A stretch of DNA of 64,000 nucleotides from Rhodospirillales bacterium (lineage in GTDB: Bacteria; Pseudomonadota; Alphaproteobacteria; Micavibrionales; Micavibrionaceae), in the NCBI GenBank assembly GCA_023898765.1, contig CP060238.1, positions 1,612,001 to 1,676,000 of the forward strand. The letters are read 5' to 3'. Positions 34,060-42,869 of the stretch are shown here, one piece after another. The notes below the pieces were generated by a model. It did not search any database, had not been told where the DNA came from, and saw only the letters and a list, made by a program, of their open reading frames with translations. The first letter of the stretch is position 1. The number at the start of each line of letters is the position of its first letter. The translations under genes were made by a program, and so were the position numbers.

Positions 34060-34953
34060 ATGAAGTTTCTAGGGCTGCTTCTCGTTTTTGTTTGTACCTT
34101 TGGCGGCCTGATGGTGGCTGCGGGCGTTGACAAAGCCATCGCTCTGATTACCCACGCGATCCTTCCCGCCATGCCGGGAGAATTTATCATCATCTTCGGC
34201 TGTGCCGTGGCGGCTTTCCTTGTCGCCAACCCGATGGATGTTGTCAAAATGGCGCTCAAGCAACTCGGGGCCGCCCTCAAAAAGCCCTCCGCCTACAGCA
34301 AGGACGATTATGTGGATTTACTCTGCACGCTTTATTCCGTGTTTAAAATCGCGCGCACAAAGGGATGGCTGTCCCTGGAACAGCACATTGAAAACCCCCA
34401 TGAAAGCGAGATGTTCAAACAGTTTCCGAGCTTTCACAACAACCACCATGCCGTGACCTTTTTATGCGATTATTTGCGGATTATCTCTCTGGGGAATGAA
34501 GACCCCCACCAGATCGAAGCGCTGATGGATGAAGAGATTGAAACCATCGCGCATCACGAAGGGCATCCGGGGCACGCCGTCCAGACCATGGCAGACGGTA
34601 TTCCCGCACTGGGGATTGTGGCTGCGGTTCTGGGGGTGATCAAGACCATGGCCTCTATCAGCGAACCGCCCGAGATTCTGGGTAAAATGATCGGGGGTGC
34701 GCTCGTGGGAACCTTTCTCGGGGTGTGGCTTTCCTATGGAATGGTCGCTCCGATTGCGGGCGCGATGACGCATCGCGGGGAAACGGAAGTGATGTATTAC
34801 AGATGTATCAAAGTGGGGGTTATTGCCTTCCTGAACGGCGCGCCGCCGCAAGTGGCCGTTGAATTTTCACGGAAGTTCCTCCCGCATGATGTCCAGTCCT
34901 CCTTCCTTGAACTGGAAGAGAAGCTCAACGAACTCCCCAGCCCGACGGCCTAA
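34060..34953 (+). CDS. motA: flagellar stator protein MotA
   Basis: Inner-membrane stator subunit forming the ion channel with MotB. The 297-residue product has four hydrophobic segments: residues 1-25, 34-52, about 188-205 (IPALGIVAAVLGVIKTMASI) and about 220-240. A large cytoplasmic loop has the HHEGHPGHAVQTMADGIPALG stretch preceding the conserved prolines. It is translated together with motB, three bases downstream. Confidence 0.95.
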   Translation: MKFLGLLLVFVCTFGGLMVAAGVDKAIALITHAILPAMPGEFIIIFGCAVAAFLVANPMDVVKMALKQLGAALKKPSAYSKDDYVDLLCTLYSVFKIARTKGWLSLEQHIENPHESEMFKQFPSFHNNHHAVTFLCDYLRIISLGNEDPHQIEALMDEEIETIAHHEGHPGHAVQTMADGIPALGIVAAVLGVIKTMASISEPPEILGKMIGGALVGTFLGVWLSYGMVAPIAGAMTHRGETEVMYYRCIKVGVIAFLNGAPPQVAVEFSRKFLPHDVQSSFLELEEKLNELPSPTA

Positions 34954-34956
34954 GCC

Positions 34957-35949
34957 ATGTCTGATAAACAGGACGAACTCCGCCCCATTATCATCAAAAA
35001 GGTCAAAAAGGTTGCCGGCGGCCATCACGGCGGCGCATGGAAAGTGGCCTATGCGGATTTCGTGACCGCCATGATGGCGTTCTTCCTGCTGCTGTGGCTC
35101 CTGAACGTCACCACGAAAGAGCAAAAAGAGGGGATTGCCGAATATTTCGACCCCACCCCGATGGTCAGCAAGAGCGATGACGGCGCAGGCGGTTTGCTCG
35201 GCGGACTGACCGTGTCGCCGGAAGGCGCCATGATAAGCCAGAAAGAACCCGTCCCCCCGCCTTCGCCGGACGTTCCTGCTGTCAGAGCAGGCAGCAATCC
35301 GCCGGACACCATCAACGATCCCACAAAGATCGAGGAAGAAAAACTTCGCGCGGAAATCAAAAAGCGCGAGGATGAGGAATTCAAAAAAACGGAAAGCGCC
35401 ATCAATCAGGCCATTCAGGGAACGCCGGACCTTCAGGACCTGGCCAAAAATATCATGATGGACATCACGCCCGAGGGCCTGCGCATTCAGATCGTCGATC
35501 AGGACGGCGCCTCCATGTTCCCGTCGGGCAGCGCCCAGATGTATGAAAAAACGACCAAACTCATGCAGAAAGTAGCCAAAATCATTTTGGGAACGCCCAA
35601 CGAGCTTTCCATTCGCGGCCATACGGACGGCGTCGCTTATGGCGCGGGCGCCACCTATACGAACTGGGAGCTGTCCGCGGACCGGGCCAATTCCTCCCGC
35701 CGCGTTCTTCTCGATGCCGGCGTGCCCAAATCCCGCGTCAATAATGTTCTGGGCAAGGCCGACAAGGATCATCTCTTTTCCGACGACCCGGCGGATGCGC
35801 GCAACCGCCGGATTTCCATCATCCTCCTGCGGCAGGAACTCACCACGCAGGAAGGCGCCAACCGCAGCAACGAAGCGGTGAAACACAAAGAAATAAAAGA
35901 GAAAAGAAAACTCTACCAACGCTCTTCCGGAAGTGTTGAATTTCCTTAG
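34957..35949 (+). CDS. motB: flagellar stator protein MotB
   Basis: Anchors the stator to peptidoglycan and carries the ion-binding residue. The 330-residue product has one N-terminal transmembrane helix with the essential Asp34 (AYADFVTAMMAFFLLLWLL), a plug-like linker, and a C-terminal OmpA-like domain (LSIRGHTDGVAYG; ARNRRISIILLRQEL). The Asp-channel sequence suggests proton drive. No other flagellar genes adjoin. Confidence 0.95.
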   Translation: MSDKQDELRPIIIKKVKKVAGGHHGGAWKVAYADFVTAMMAFFLLLWLLNVTTKEQKEGIAEYFDPTPMVSKSDDGAGGLLGGLTVSPEGAMISQKEPVPPPSPDVPAVRAGSNPPDTINDPTKIEEEKLRAEIKKREDEEFKKTESAINQAIQGTPDLQDLAKNIMMDITPEGLRIQIVDQDGASMFPSGSAQMYEKTTKLMQKVAKIILGTPNELSIRGHTDGVAYGAGATYTNWELSADRANSSRRVLLDAGVPKSRVNNVLGKADKDHLFSDDPADARNRRISIILLRQELTTQEGANRSNEAVKHKEIKEKRKLYQRSSGSVEFP

Positions 35950-35982
35950 ACTTCAAAGCTACGATAACTTAGTGCGACTCTA

Positions 35983-36010
35983 TTGACACCCCCTCCAGAA
36001 ACTATATGTT
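35983..36010 (+). promoter_or_regulatory. sigma70-type promoter
   Basis: TTGACA (35983-35988), a 16-base spacer and TATGTT (36005-36010) lie 28 bases before the methyltransferase start at 36039. Confidence 0.55.
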
Positions 36011-36038
36011 ATGGAATTAAAAAACAAAGGGGTCTCGC

Positions 36039-36701
36039 ATGAAATGCTCTTCCGCATACACTTTGGATGTAAGTCAAAAGCACTCCAAACTCTCTGACAA
36101 TTTTGCTGCAAACGATCCTGGCAGGCTTTATTTAAAAGAACGAGTGTCTCTGCACCCTCGTAACGCAACGATAGCAGACATTGGTTGTGGAGACGGAAAG
36201 GACATCAGAACATTTGAAGAGATGGGGTTTTCAAATATAACGGGAATAGAACCGTCTGACAGTTCCCGCCAAATTGCGTTAGAACGCGCGTCATCTGCCG
36301 TTGCAATTAAAGATGGATTCTTTGAAAATATTCCTTTGGATGACAACAGCGTTGATGTAGCCACGGCCCGTTTTTCTCTTCATTACTGCGACGACCTGAA
36401 AAGAGCCTTTAATGAAGTGGCAAGAGTCTTGAAACCCGGTGGAAAATTTTATGCCGTTATTTCTGATCCGGATCTGGATCAGGAAGAACCCCGAAATGAC
36501 GACGGAACAATTTCAATCACTTTATTTGACGAACAGGTAAAAATTACTTACCCCCTTCACACATTAGATGGTTATATTGAGGCTGCAAAAAAGGCCGGAC
36601 TTACATTTGATATTGAGCGCAGATATTGCGGCCTTGAAGCGGACAGGAGTAAGAACGGCAAAAATAACAGCTTATGTTTTGCCGCGGCGTTAAAACGATA
36701 A
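36039..36701 (+). CDS. class I SAM-dependent methyltransferase
   Basis: The 220-residue product has a Rossmann-type methyltransferase fold: motif I IADIGCGDGKDIRTF (about 42-56), a motif II-like GIEPSDSSRQIA, ENIPLDDNSVDVATARFSLHYC (motif IV), and LKPGGKFYAVISDPD (post motif). It resembles ubiquinone/menaquinone or small-molecule methyltransferases of the UbiE type, but the substrate cannot be read. It has its own promoter and AAAGGGG six bases before the ATG. It is clearly more AT-rich than the flanking motB and parC, which suggests recent acquisition. Confidence 0.85.
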   Translation: MKCSSAYTLDVSQKHSKLSDNFAANDPGRLYLKERVSLHPRNATIADIGCGDGKDIRTFEEMGFSNITGIEPSDSSRQIALERASSAVAIKDGFFENIPLDDNSVDVATARFSLHYCDDLKRAFNEVARVLKPGGKFYAVISDPDLDQEEPRNDDGTISITLFDEQVKITYPLHTLDGYIEAAKKAGLTFDIERRYCGLEADRSKNGKNNSLCFAAALKR

Positions 36702-36717
36702 CGTCAGAAAATCTTTC

Positions 36718-38955
36718 TTACCCAAACTTATTACTCTTCGGGAAACCGTTGGGGGGGAGGCGTCCGGCCTGCGCGCGGTTGCCCGCCCAGGGGTTCAGAT
36801 CCCCGACAAATGTTTCGCCGCTGCCGTATTTGAAGGACAGCCCGTCTTCCCATTTAAAGGTTTTCAGATCGGACAGGCCGCCCTCTTTATAGCGCTGTAA
36901 AATCACGCCCTTGCCTTTGGACATTTCCGGAATTTCGGCAAGGTCGAAGACGATCATTTTCCGGTTTTTACCGATGACGGCGATATGGTCGTGCCCTTCC
37001 CCGATCGGACAGCAGAGCTTCGCCTCCGCCTTGCCGGAGACGTTGAGAATTTGTTTTCCGTTTTTGGTCTGGGCCAGAACGTCTTCCATCTTCACGACAA
37101 AGCCGCGCCCGTCATCGGCGGCAACAACCATTTTAACGTTGGGATCGTAAACCTTCATGTCTACGATGTCGGCGTCATTGGGCAGATCGACCATCAGGCG
37201 CAGCGGCTCCCCATAGCCCCGGCCCGGTGGCAGTTTATCGCCGCCGATGGTATAAAAACGCCCGTTCGAGCCAAAGACCACAATCTTGTCCGTGGTCTGG
37301 GCTTCCAGCACAAAGCGCCCGCGATCCCCGTCTTTATATTTCAGGTCGCCGGTGTTTAATCCGTGCCCTTTCATGCCGCGGATCCAGCCTTTGGAAGAAC
37401 AGATCACCGTGACGGGTTCTTTTTCGATCATCGCTTCTTCGAGATTTTCAATATCGACCGGCGCAGGCGCAGCGCCGATTTTCGTCCGCCGTTTGCCAAG
37501 CGCCGTGTCCTTGCCGAATATTTTCTGGATATCCCTGATCTGTTTTTTGATGGCGCTCCACTGCCGCGCTTCGGATTTCAGCAGTTTCTGGAGGTCGTCC
37601 CGCTCTTTGGAAAGTGCGTCATGCTCGCCCCTGAGTTCAATCTCCTGCAACTTGTTCAAGGAGCGCAAGCGCATATTGAGGATGGCTTCGGCCTGTACCT
37701 CCGTAAGTCCGAAAGCCTTTATCAGTTCCTCTTTCGGCTTGTCCTTGGTGCGGATAATCTTGATGACCTTGTCGATATTCAGGTAGACGGTCAGAAATCC
37801 TTCCAGCACTTCGATCCGGCGCAGCACTTTTTCAAGGCGGTAGGACGAGCGCCGGACGAGGACCTCCTGCTGATGGTCCAGCCATGCCTGCAACACGTCT
37901 TTCAGGCTCATCACGCGCGGGGTAATGCCGTGATCCAGCACATTCATATTCATGTTAAAGCGCGTTTCCAGGTCGCAGTTACGGAACATCGCTTCCATGA
38001 GAAGTTCCGGTTCCACATTCCGGCTGCGCGGCACAAGGACCAGACGAATGTCTTCCGCCGATTCATCGCGGACATCCTCCAGCATCGGCAGTTTTTTGGC
38101 GTTGATCTGGTCCGCAATTTTTTCGATCAGTTTGGATTTTTGAACCTGATAGGGAATCTCGGTAACCACGATCTGGTATTGCCCTTGCTTCAGGTCCTCT
38201 TTTTCCCATTTGGCCCGCAGCCGGAACGCGCCCTTCCCGCTTCGATAGGCGGCCATGATATTCTCTTTCGGCTCCACCAGTATGCCGCCCGTGGGAAAAT
38301 CCGGCCCCTTGATAATCTTCACAAGCCCCTTTTCGTCGATGTCGCTTTCGAGCATTTCCAGACAGGCTTCACACAGCTCGGCCGCATTAAAAGGGGGAAT
38401 ATTGGTGGCCATCCCCACGGCGATCCCGGAAGAGCCGTTTGCGAGAAGATTGGGAAACCCGCCAGGCAGGACGACCGGTTCGTTTTCGCTGCCGTCATAG
38501 GTTTCGCGGAAATCGACGGCGTCTTCGTCTATGCCGTTTAAAAGAAGCTGCGCGACCTGCGTCAGGCGGCTTTCCGTGTAACGCATCGCGGCGGCGTTAT
38601 CCCCGTCGATATTCCCGAAATTCCCCTGCCCGTCGATCAGCGGATAGCGCACGGCAAAATCCTGCGCCAGCCGCACCAGCGCATCATAAACGGAACTATC
38701 CCCGTGCGGATGGTATTTACCGATCACGTCCCCGACCACGCGGGCGCATTTTTTCGGCGCGCTTTCGGGCTTGAGCTGCAACTGATACATGGCATAAAGG
38801 AGACGGCGGTGCACGGGCTTCATCCCGTCGCGCACGTCCGGCAGGGACCGGCTCATAATCGTGGAAAGCGCGTAGGACAAGTACCGCTCGGAGAGAATCC
38901 CCTCGATCCCCTCATCTACAATATGCTGCTCTACGGCTTGTCCCTTTTTACCCAT
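36718..38955 (-). CDS. parC: DNA topoisomerase IV subunit A
   Basis: Decatenating type II topoisomerase subunit. The 745-residue product begins with the ParC/GyrA core (YALSTIMSRSLPDVRDGMKPVHRRLLYAM). It contains the catalytic Tyr in AAMRYTESRLT and a coiled arm (about 400-480). It ends with a shortened beta-pinwheel C-terminal domain. The absence of the GyrA box and the length favour ParC over GyrA. No parE is adjacent. Confidence 0.94.
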   Translation of the reverse strand: MGKKGQAVEQHIVDEGIEGILSERYLSYALSTIMSRSLPDVRDGMKPVHRRLLYAMYQLQLKPESAPKKCARVVGDVIGKYHPHGDSSVYDALVRLAQDFAVRYPLIDGQGNFGNIDGDNAAAMRYTESRLTQVAQLLLNGIDEDAVDFRETYDGSENEPVVLPGGFPNLLANGSSGIAVGMATNIPPFNAAELCEACLEMLESDIDEKGLVKIIKGPDFPTGGILVEPKENIMAAYRSGKGAFRLRAKWEKEDLKQGQYQIVVTEIPYQVQKSKLIEKIADQINAKKLPMLEDVRDESAEDIRLVLVPRSRNVEPELLMEAMFRNCDLETRFNMNMNVLDHGITPRVMSLKDVLQAWLDHQQEVLVRRSSYRLEKVLRRIEVLEGFLTVYLNIDKVIKIIRTKDKPKEELIKAFGLTEVQAEAILNMRLRSLNKLQEIELRGEHDALSKERDDLQKLLKSEARQWSAIKKQIRDIQKIFGKDTALGKRRTKIGAAPAPVDIENLEEAMIEKEPVTVICSSKGWIRGMKGHGLNTGDLKYKDGDRGRFVLEAQTTDKIVVFGSNGRFYTIGGDKLPPGRGYGEPLRLMVDLPNDADIVDMKVYDPNVKMVVAADDGRGFVVKMEDVLAQTKNGKQILNVSGKAEAKLCCPIGEGHDHIAVIGKNRKMIVFDLAEIPEMSKGKGVILQRYKEGGLSDLKTFKWEDGLSFKYGSGETFVGDLNPWAGNRAQAGRLPPNGFPKSNKFG

Positions 38956-39009
38956 GGCCTATCTGTTTACCGCCACGGCACCGGAAAAGCCAAGGGTTTT
39001 TTGTATTTC

Positions 39010-39090
39010 GTCATTGCGGGGATCCTGAAAGGCGACGCGGCAATCCAGTGTTTTCTTTTTTAGATTGCTTCGCCTTCGGCTCGCACTGAC
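39010..39090. repeat. dispersed palindromic repeat, copy C, overlapping recO
   Basis: An 81 bp element with ends GTCATTGCGG and TCGCACTGAC, and internal GGCAATCCAG / AGATTGCTTCG boxes as in copies A and B. The right arm lies inside the recO coding sequence and encodes its last codons, while the left arm lies beyond the stop. The ends have diverged slightly (G for A, and C for A). Confidence 0.8.
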
Positions 39091-39818
39091 GGTGAAATCG
39101 TTTTCCGAAACCTCTCCGCGAATCTCAGGCGGGCTTCCGGCACGCCTTTGGTATGATGGGCAAACGCCCAGTGCTCCAGAAAATAGCCCGTCATTCTTAG
39201 CCCCTTCAAAACCTCCTCCGGCGCACCGGGGCCTCCTTGCGGCTTCAAAAAATCCGGCAGTTCCAAAAGCCTGTCTTTGTAAGGCTCTGCTTTTTCGGCG
39301 CTCACCGCGCGGCCGGATTTCGGGCTGATATGGGTAAGCTGCCCTGCATCCCCGCCCCCTGCACATTTGCTCAGCTCCAGCCCAAAGCCCAGCTCCTTCA
39401 AAAAGGCCAGTTCCCACATCACGTAAACCGGCCCCCAATGCTCCTCTTCCAGCGCCGTCATCAACGCCTGGAATCCGTGGAAAAGGCCCGGATGCCCCTC
39501 CCGCTCCGGCAGGGCCGCGTCGCACAGGCTGCAGGCCGACAAAAGCGCGCCAAGCTTCAAAGGGTCATCCATCAGGAAAGGAGGAATCCCCCTTTCCTGC
39601 TCTACCGTGTAAGAGCCTAGATTCTCTTCAACGCGGGATTGCCACTGCGCCTTGATTAAAGAGCCCGGCTCCAGCATGCCCCGTTTTTTCGAAGACCGCC
39701 CGCCATGCACATAGCCCGCGTGACGGCCATGCTCGCAGGTCAGCAGCGCGACAATCGCGCCGTTTTCACCGTGCGGGCGGGCATGCAGGACAATCCCTTG
39801 ATCGGACCATGATTCCAT
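39060..39818 (-). CDS. recO: DNA repair protein RecO
   Basis: Recombination mediator that loads RecA on SSB-coated DNA. The 252-residue product has the N-terminal OB fold (DQGIVLHARPHGENGAIVALLT; GHAGYVHGG-like, here GRHAGYVHGG). A helical middle with KCAGGGDAGQLTHISPKSGRAVSA follows. The final residues, about VRAEGEAI, are encoded by the right arm of repeat copy C, so the natural C-terminus has probably been replaced. An AAGGAG lies very close (2 bases) to the ATG. Confidence 0.93.
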   Translation of the reverse strand: MESWSDQGIVLHARPHGENGAIVALLTCEHGRHAGYVHGGRSSKKRGMLEPGSLIKAQWQSRVEENLGSYTVEQERGIPPFLMDDPLKLGALLSACSLCDAALPEREGHPGLFHGFQALMTALEEEHWGPVYVMWELAFLKELGFGLELSKCAGGGDAGQLTHISPKSGRAVSAEKAEPYKDRLLELPDFLKPQGGPGAPEEVLKGLRMTGYFLEHWAFAHHTKGVPEARLRFAERFRKTISPSVRAEGEAI

Positions 39819-39906
39819 TTCTCCTTTTTAACACGAAGAGGAAAAGGTGCCACGCAGAACACGAAAATAAAAAATTTGTTATCTTCTCTTGGCTTTGTTT
39901 CGCTTC

Positions 39907-40698
39907 ATGTTAAAAAAAGACATGACAATAAAAACAGGAATTGCAGGTTGCGGCGCGCTGGGCGGAATCGTGGCCGGGGCCCTCGTCGAAGGGATTGACG
40001 GGTATGAATTGATCGGGATTTCCGACATCCGTAAACCGCCTTTTGATGTGCCGCTTATGGATTTTGAAGAGCTGGCTGAAAAAGCGGACCTCGTGATTGA
40101 GTGCCTTCCGCCCAAAGAGGTGCCGAAGCTGGCGCGAATCGTTTTGAAAAAAAACAAGCGCCTTGTCTTGATCAGTGCCGCCGCCCTCCTTCTGTATCCG
40201 GAAATCGAAACATGGGCGGCCGGAAGCGAGGGCCGCATTATCGTGCCCTCCGGCGCGTTATCGGGTCTTGATGCCGTATCGGCCCTGAACTGCGCGGGTA
40301 TTCAAAGCGCAAAAATCCGCTCGACCAAGCCTCCCAAAGGCTTTACCGGGGCGCCCTATGTGGTACAGGAACAAATCGATCTGGACGCGATCACGGAAAA
40401 AACGAAACTTTTCGAAGGCAATGCGCTGGAGGCCGCCAGGGCCTTTCCCGCCAATGTCAATGTCGCCGCCAGCTTGAGCCTTGCGGGAATCGGCCCCGAA
40501 AAAACACGCGTGGAAGTCTGGGCCGATCCGGATATACGCGGCAACTCTCATGAAATCACCGTCTCCGGCGAGCGCAGCACCATTACCTCGAAGGTCGAAA
40601 ACACGCCTGATCCCGCCAATCCCAAAAGCTCCATGCTCGCGGGCTATTCCATCGTGGCGTGGCTGAAGAAACAAAACGCAAAAATTGCGGGGGCGTAA
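39907..40698 (+). CDS. nadX: L-aspartate dehydrogenase (NadX-like)
   Basis: NAD(P)-dependent oxidation of aspartate to iminoaspartate, the first step toward quinolinate and NAD in organisms lacking NadB. The product of about 263 residues has the dinucleotide motif GIAGCGALGGIVAGAL, then IVPSGALSGLDAVSAL and FPANVNVAASLSLAGIGPEKTRV. NPKSSMLAGYSIVAWL, typical of NadX, lies at the C-terminus. Start is uncertain: ATG 39907 or 39922, with TTG 39889 also in frame and no convincing SD. No other nad gene is adjacent. Confidence 0.88.
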   Translation: MLKKDMTIKTGIAGCGALGGIVAGALVEGIDGYELIGISDIRKPPFDVPLMDFEELAEKADLVIECLPPKEVPKLARIVLKKNKRLVLISAAALLLYPEIETWAAGSEGRIIVPSGALSGLDAVSALNCAGIQSAKIRSTKPPKGFTGAPYVVQEQIDLDAITEKTKLFEGNALEAARAFPANVNVAASLSLAGIGPEKTRVEVWADPDIRGNSHEITVSGERSTITSKVENTPDPANPKSSMLAGYSIVAWLKKQNAKIAGA

Positions 40699-40701
40699 GC
40701 C

Positions 40702-41457
40702 TTACTCCCGGCTTCCGAAGCCCGGACCTCCCGTCCCTGCCATGTCGCGGTATTGATTGAAAAGATGCTTGTCGCGGCCCTGCCACTGCCGGGACACTTC
40801 CGGCGCCCCGACGGTGGCCACGCCGTCGCCAAAAGAAACATGCGTTGCCGTTGCAAACGTCACGCTTGTGGTCGAGCGATCGAATTCCATGCTCAGGGAA
40901 AACGCCCTCTTGTCATTGACCGGAAGGACGGAGCTCACCTCGACAGCGCTGCGGCCCTGCGCTTCCGCTCTGAAATCGTTATTTTGCGGGAAAAGACGTC
41001 CGTTCGCGATCGAAAGCCCGTCCGCCTTCATGGCCGTTCCGACGGTCGAGTGTTCCCCATCGAAAGAAGAAGCAGACTTTTCTCTGGCTGTATCCCAGTG
41101 ATTCGTATCGTATTTTCCCCATTTCCCGCCCTGATCGAGCGTGGTCGAGATTTTCAACGCACCGTCCCCTGTCACGGAATAGCTCTGGGTTTGTTTGGAC
41201 ACCAGAAGACCTTCCAGATTGCGGGCGCTGACTTTACAATGAATCGTGTCCGGATCGGCTTCATCCACCGCACATTTCTCGCTGATGGTGACGTTCATCC
41301 CGCGATTAAAATACCGCGCATAATCGCCCATCGGCAAGGCAAGATCGCTCGCAACCTTGTCAATGGTCAGGCCGCTGCCGATGCCTTCGTCCGCGCCTGA
41401 AGCGGCTGCGGTAAAGGCCATGGTTGCGACGGCCGCATATTGCCTGAAAGAGCTCAT
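40702..41457 (-). CDS. hypothetical secreted protein, 251 residues
   Basis: Not recognised. An N-terminal signal peptide (FRQYAAVATMAFTAAASGADEG, cleavage after about residue 20-22) indicates export. The mature part is polar and probably beta-rich, with one likely disulfide pair (KCAVDEADPDTIHCKV). No known domain was recognised. It ends three bases after the convergent nadX stop. A GTG at 41469 would add four residues; 41457 (ATG) is used here. Confidence 0.7.
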   Translation of the reverse strand: MSSFRQYAAVATMAFTAAASGADEGIGSGLTIDKVASDLALPMGDYARYFNRGMNVTISEKCAVDEADPDTIHCKVSARNLEGLLVSKQTQSYSVTGDGALKISTTLDQGGKWGKYDTNHWDTAREKSASSFDGEHSTVGTAMKADGLSIANGRLFPQNNDFRAEAQGRSAVEVSSVLPVNDKRAFSLSMEFDRSTTSVTFATATHVSFGDGVATVGAPEVSRQWQGRDKHLFNQYRDMAGTGGPGFGSRE

Positions 41458-41513
41458 AAACAGTTCCACCCCGGTATTGTTTCACATAACTATACTATAC
41501 AGGGAGCAGTTCT

Positions 41514-42326
41514 TCAATCTTTTGCTGAAATCACCTGAAAAACGGTAAAAGCCTGCCTTGTCTGGGCAACATCATGCACGCGGAAAACCTGCACGCCCTG
41601 CCGGAGGCCCCAAAGCGCTGCTGTCAGGGAGCCTGCCAAACGCTCCTCTACCGGCGTCTTCGGGATGAGCTTCTCAATGAAGCTCTTTCGCGACGCCCCC
41701 AGCATCACCGCCGCGCCCAGCCCCTGGAATTTATTTATATTTTTCAATAATTTCAGGTTGTGTTCTAATGTCTTGCCGAACCCTATTCCCGGATCGATAA
41801 CGATCCTGTTCCGGGCAATCCCCGCCGTCAGGCAAATCTCGATCCGCCCGGCCAGGTAATCATAGACCTCCTGCACCACATCCTTGTAAGCGGGTGCTTC
41901 CTGCATATGCTCCGGCGTTCCCTTCATATGCATCAGGCAGACAAAAGCTTCGTGTTCCGCCACGACGTCCAGCGCCGCCGGATCATGCGTCAGGGCGCTC
42001 ACATCGTTGACCATCCCGGCCCCGGCGGCCAGCGCCGCCTTCATCGTGCCGGCATTGCGGGTATCCACCGACAGGAGCGCGCCGCAATCTTTAAGCCCTT
42101 CGATCACGGGCAAAACCCGGGACAGCTCCTCTTCCGGCGAGACTTTCTGGGCGCCCGGACGGGTCGATTCCCCGCCGATATCCAGAATTTCCGCGCCCTC
42201 CCGATATAATTTGAGCCCCTGTGCAACGGCCTTTTCCGGTGCCAGAAAATTCCCGCCGTCCGAAAAACTGTCCGGCGTGACATTGACAATTCCCATCAAA
42301 ACGGGCCCCTGCTTTAAATCAATCAT
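41514..42326 (-). CDS. folP: dihydropteroate synthase
   Basis: Joins p-aminobenzoate to the pterin diphosphate in folate synthesis; target of sulfonamides in general. The 270-residue product has the two family signatures GIVNVTPDSFSDGG and ILDIGGESTRPGA, then VSVDTRNAGTM-type and GASRKSFIEKL. It overlaps folK by eight bases, so the pair folK-folP is translated together. Confidence 0.96.
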   Translation of the reverse strand: MIDLKQGPVLMGIVNVTPDSFSDGGNFLAPEKAVAQGLKLYREGAEILDIGGESTRPGAQKVSPEEELSRVLPVIEGLKDCGALLSVDTRNAGTMKAALAAGAGMVNDVSALTHDPAALDVVAEHEAFVCLMHMKGTPEHMQEAPAYKDVVQEVYDYLAGRIEICLTAGIARNRIVIDPGIGFGKTLEHNLKLLKNINKFQGLGAAVMLGASRKSFIEKLIPKTPVEERLAGSLTAALWGLRQGVQVFRVHDVAQTRQAFTVFQVISAKD

Positions 42327-42813
42327 CCGCCACCTCTATTTCCTGGGATTCCGGAAGGCCCGAAATAAGGTCAGAAAGACTTTTATGCGAGACGGGATGC
42401 ACCCATTCCGGCGCGATCTCGGCCAGAGGCCGCAGAACGAAAGCCCTCTCGCTCATACGCGGATGCGGCAAAACAAGGTCAGGGCCTGTCAGGATTTCAT
42501 CGTGATAGGCAATCAGATCCAGATCCAGCGTCCGGGCCGCGTTTTTAACGGAGCGCACGCGCCCGAAATCCCGCTCTATCTCCAGAAGAAGGGCCAGCAA
42601 CGCCTGCGGCGAAAGGGACGTCCGGACGGATACGACCGCGTTATAATACCAGGGCTGCGCGGCGTCGAAAGGAACCGGCGCGCTTTTCCAGATATGGGAA
42701 GAGGCCAGAATATCGAGGCCCCGCCGCCTCATTTCCGCCTCGGCCGCGCGCAGCGTTTGCGCGGGCACGCCATACGCACCGGATAAATTTGCGCCAAGAG
42801 CGATCAGAATCAA
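42319..42813 (-). CDS. folK: 7,8-dihydro-6-hydroxymethylpterin pyrophosphokinase
   Basis: Transfers pyrophosphate from ATP to the pterin, the step before FolP. The 164-residue product starts ILIALGANLSG and contains PFDAAQPWYYNAVV and the signature ARTLDLDLIAYHDE. The only fitting start is TTG 42813, five bases after GGAGG. That SD lies in the 3' arm of the terminator hairpin 42817-42839, so translation may depend on whether the hairpin forms. Confidence 0.93.
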   Translation of the reverse strand: MILIALGANLSGAYGVPAQTLRAAEAEMRRRGLDILASSHIWKSAPVPFDAAQPWYYNAVVSVRTSLSPQALLALLLEIERDFGRVRSVKNAARTLDLDLIAYHDEILTGPDLVLPHPRMSERAFVLRPLAEIAPEWVHPVSHKSLSDLISGLPESQEIEVADD

Positions 42814-42839
42814 AAAGGCCTCCTTTTTTCAAGGAGGCC
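42812..42839 (-). terminator. terminator hairpin that also sequesters the folK SD
   Basis: On the minus strand GGCCTCC-TTGAAAAAA-GGAGGCC (42817-42839) is a seven-base-pair stem followed by TTTTT, a normal terminator for the MepK-like gene upstream. The second arm contains the GGAGG used by folK. Confidence 0.75.
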
Positions 42840-42869
42840 CATCATAAGCTTCTGGCAAAAACTGGCAAG

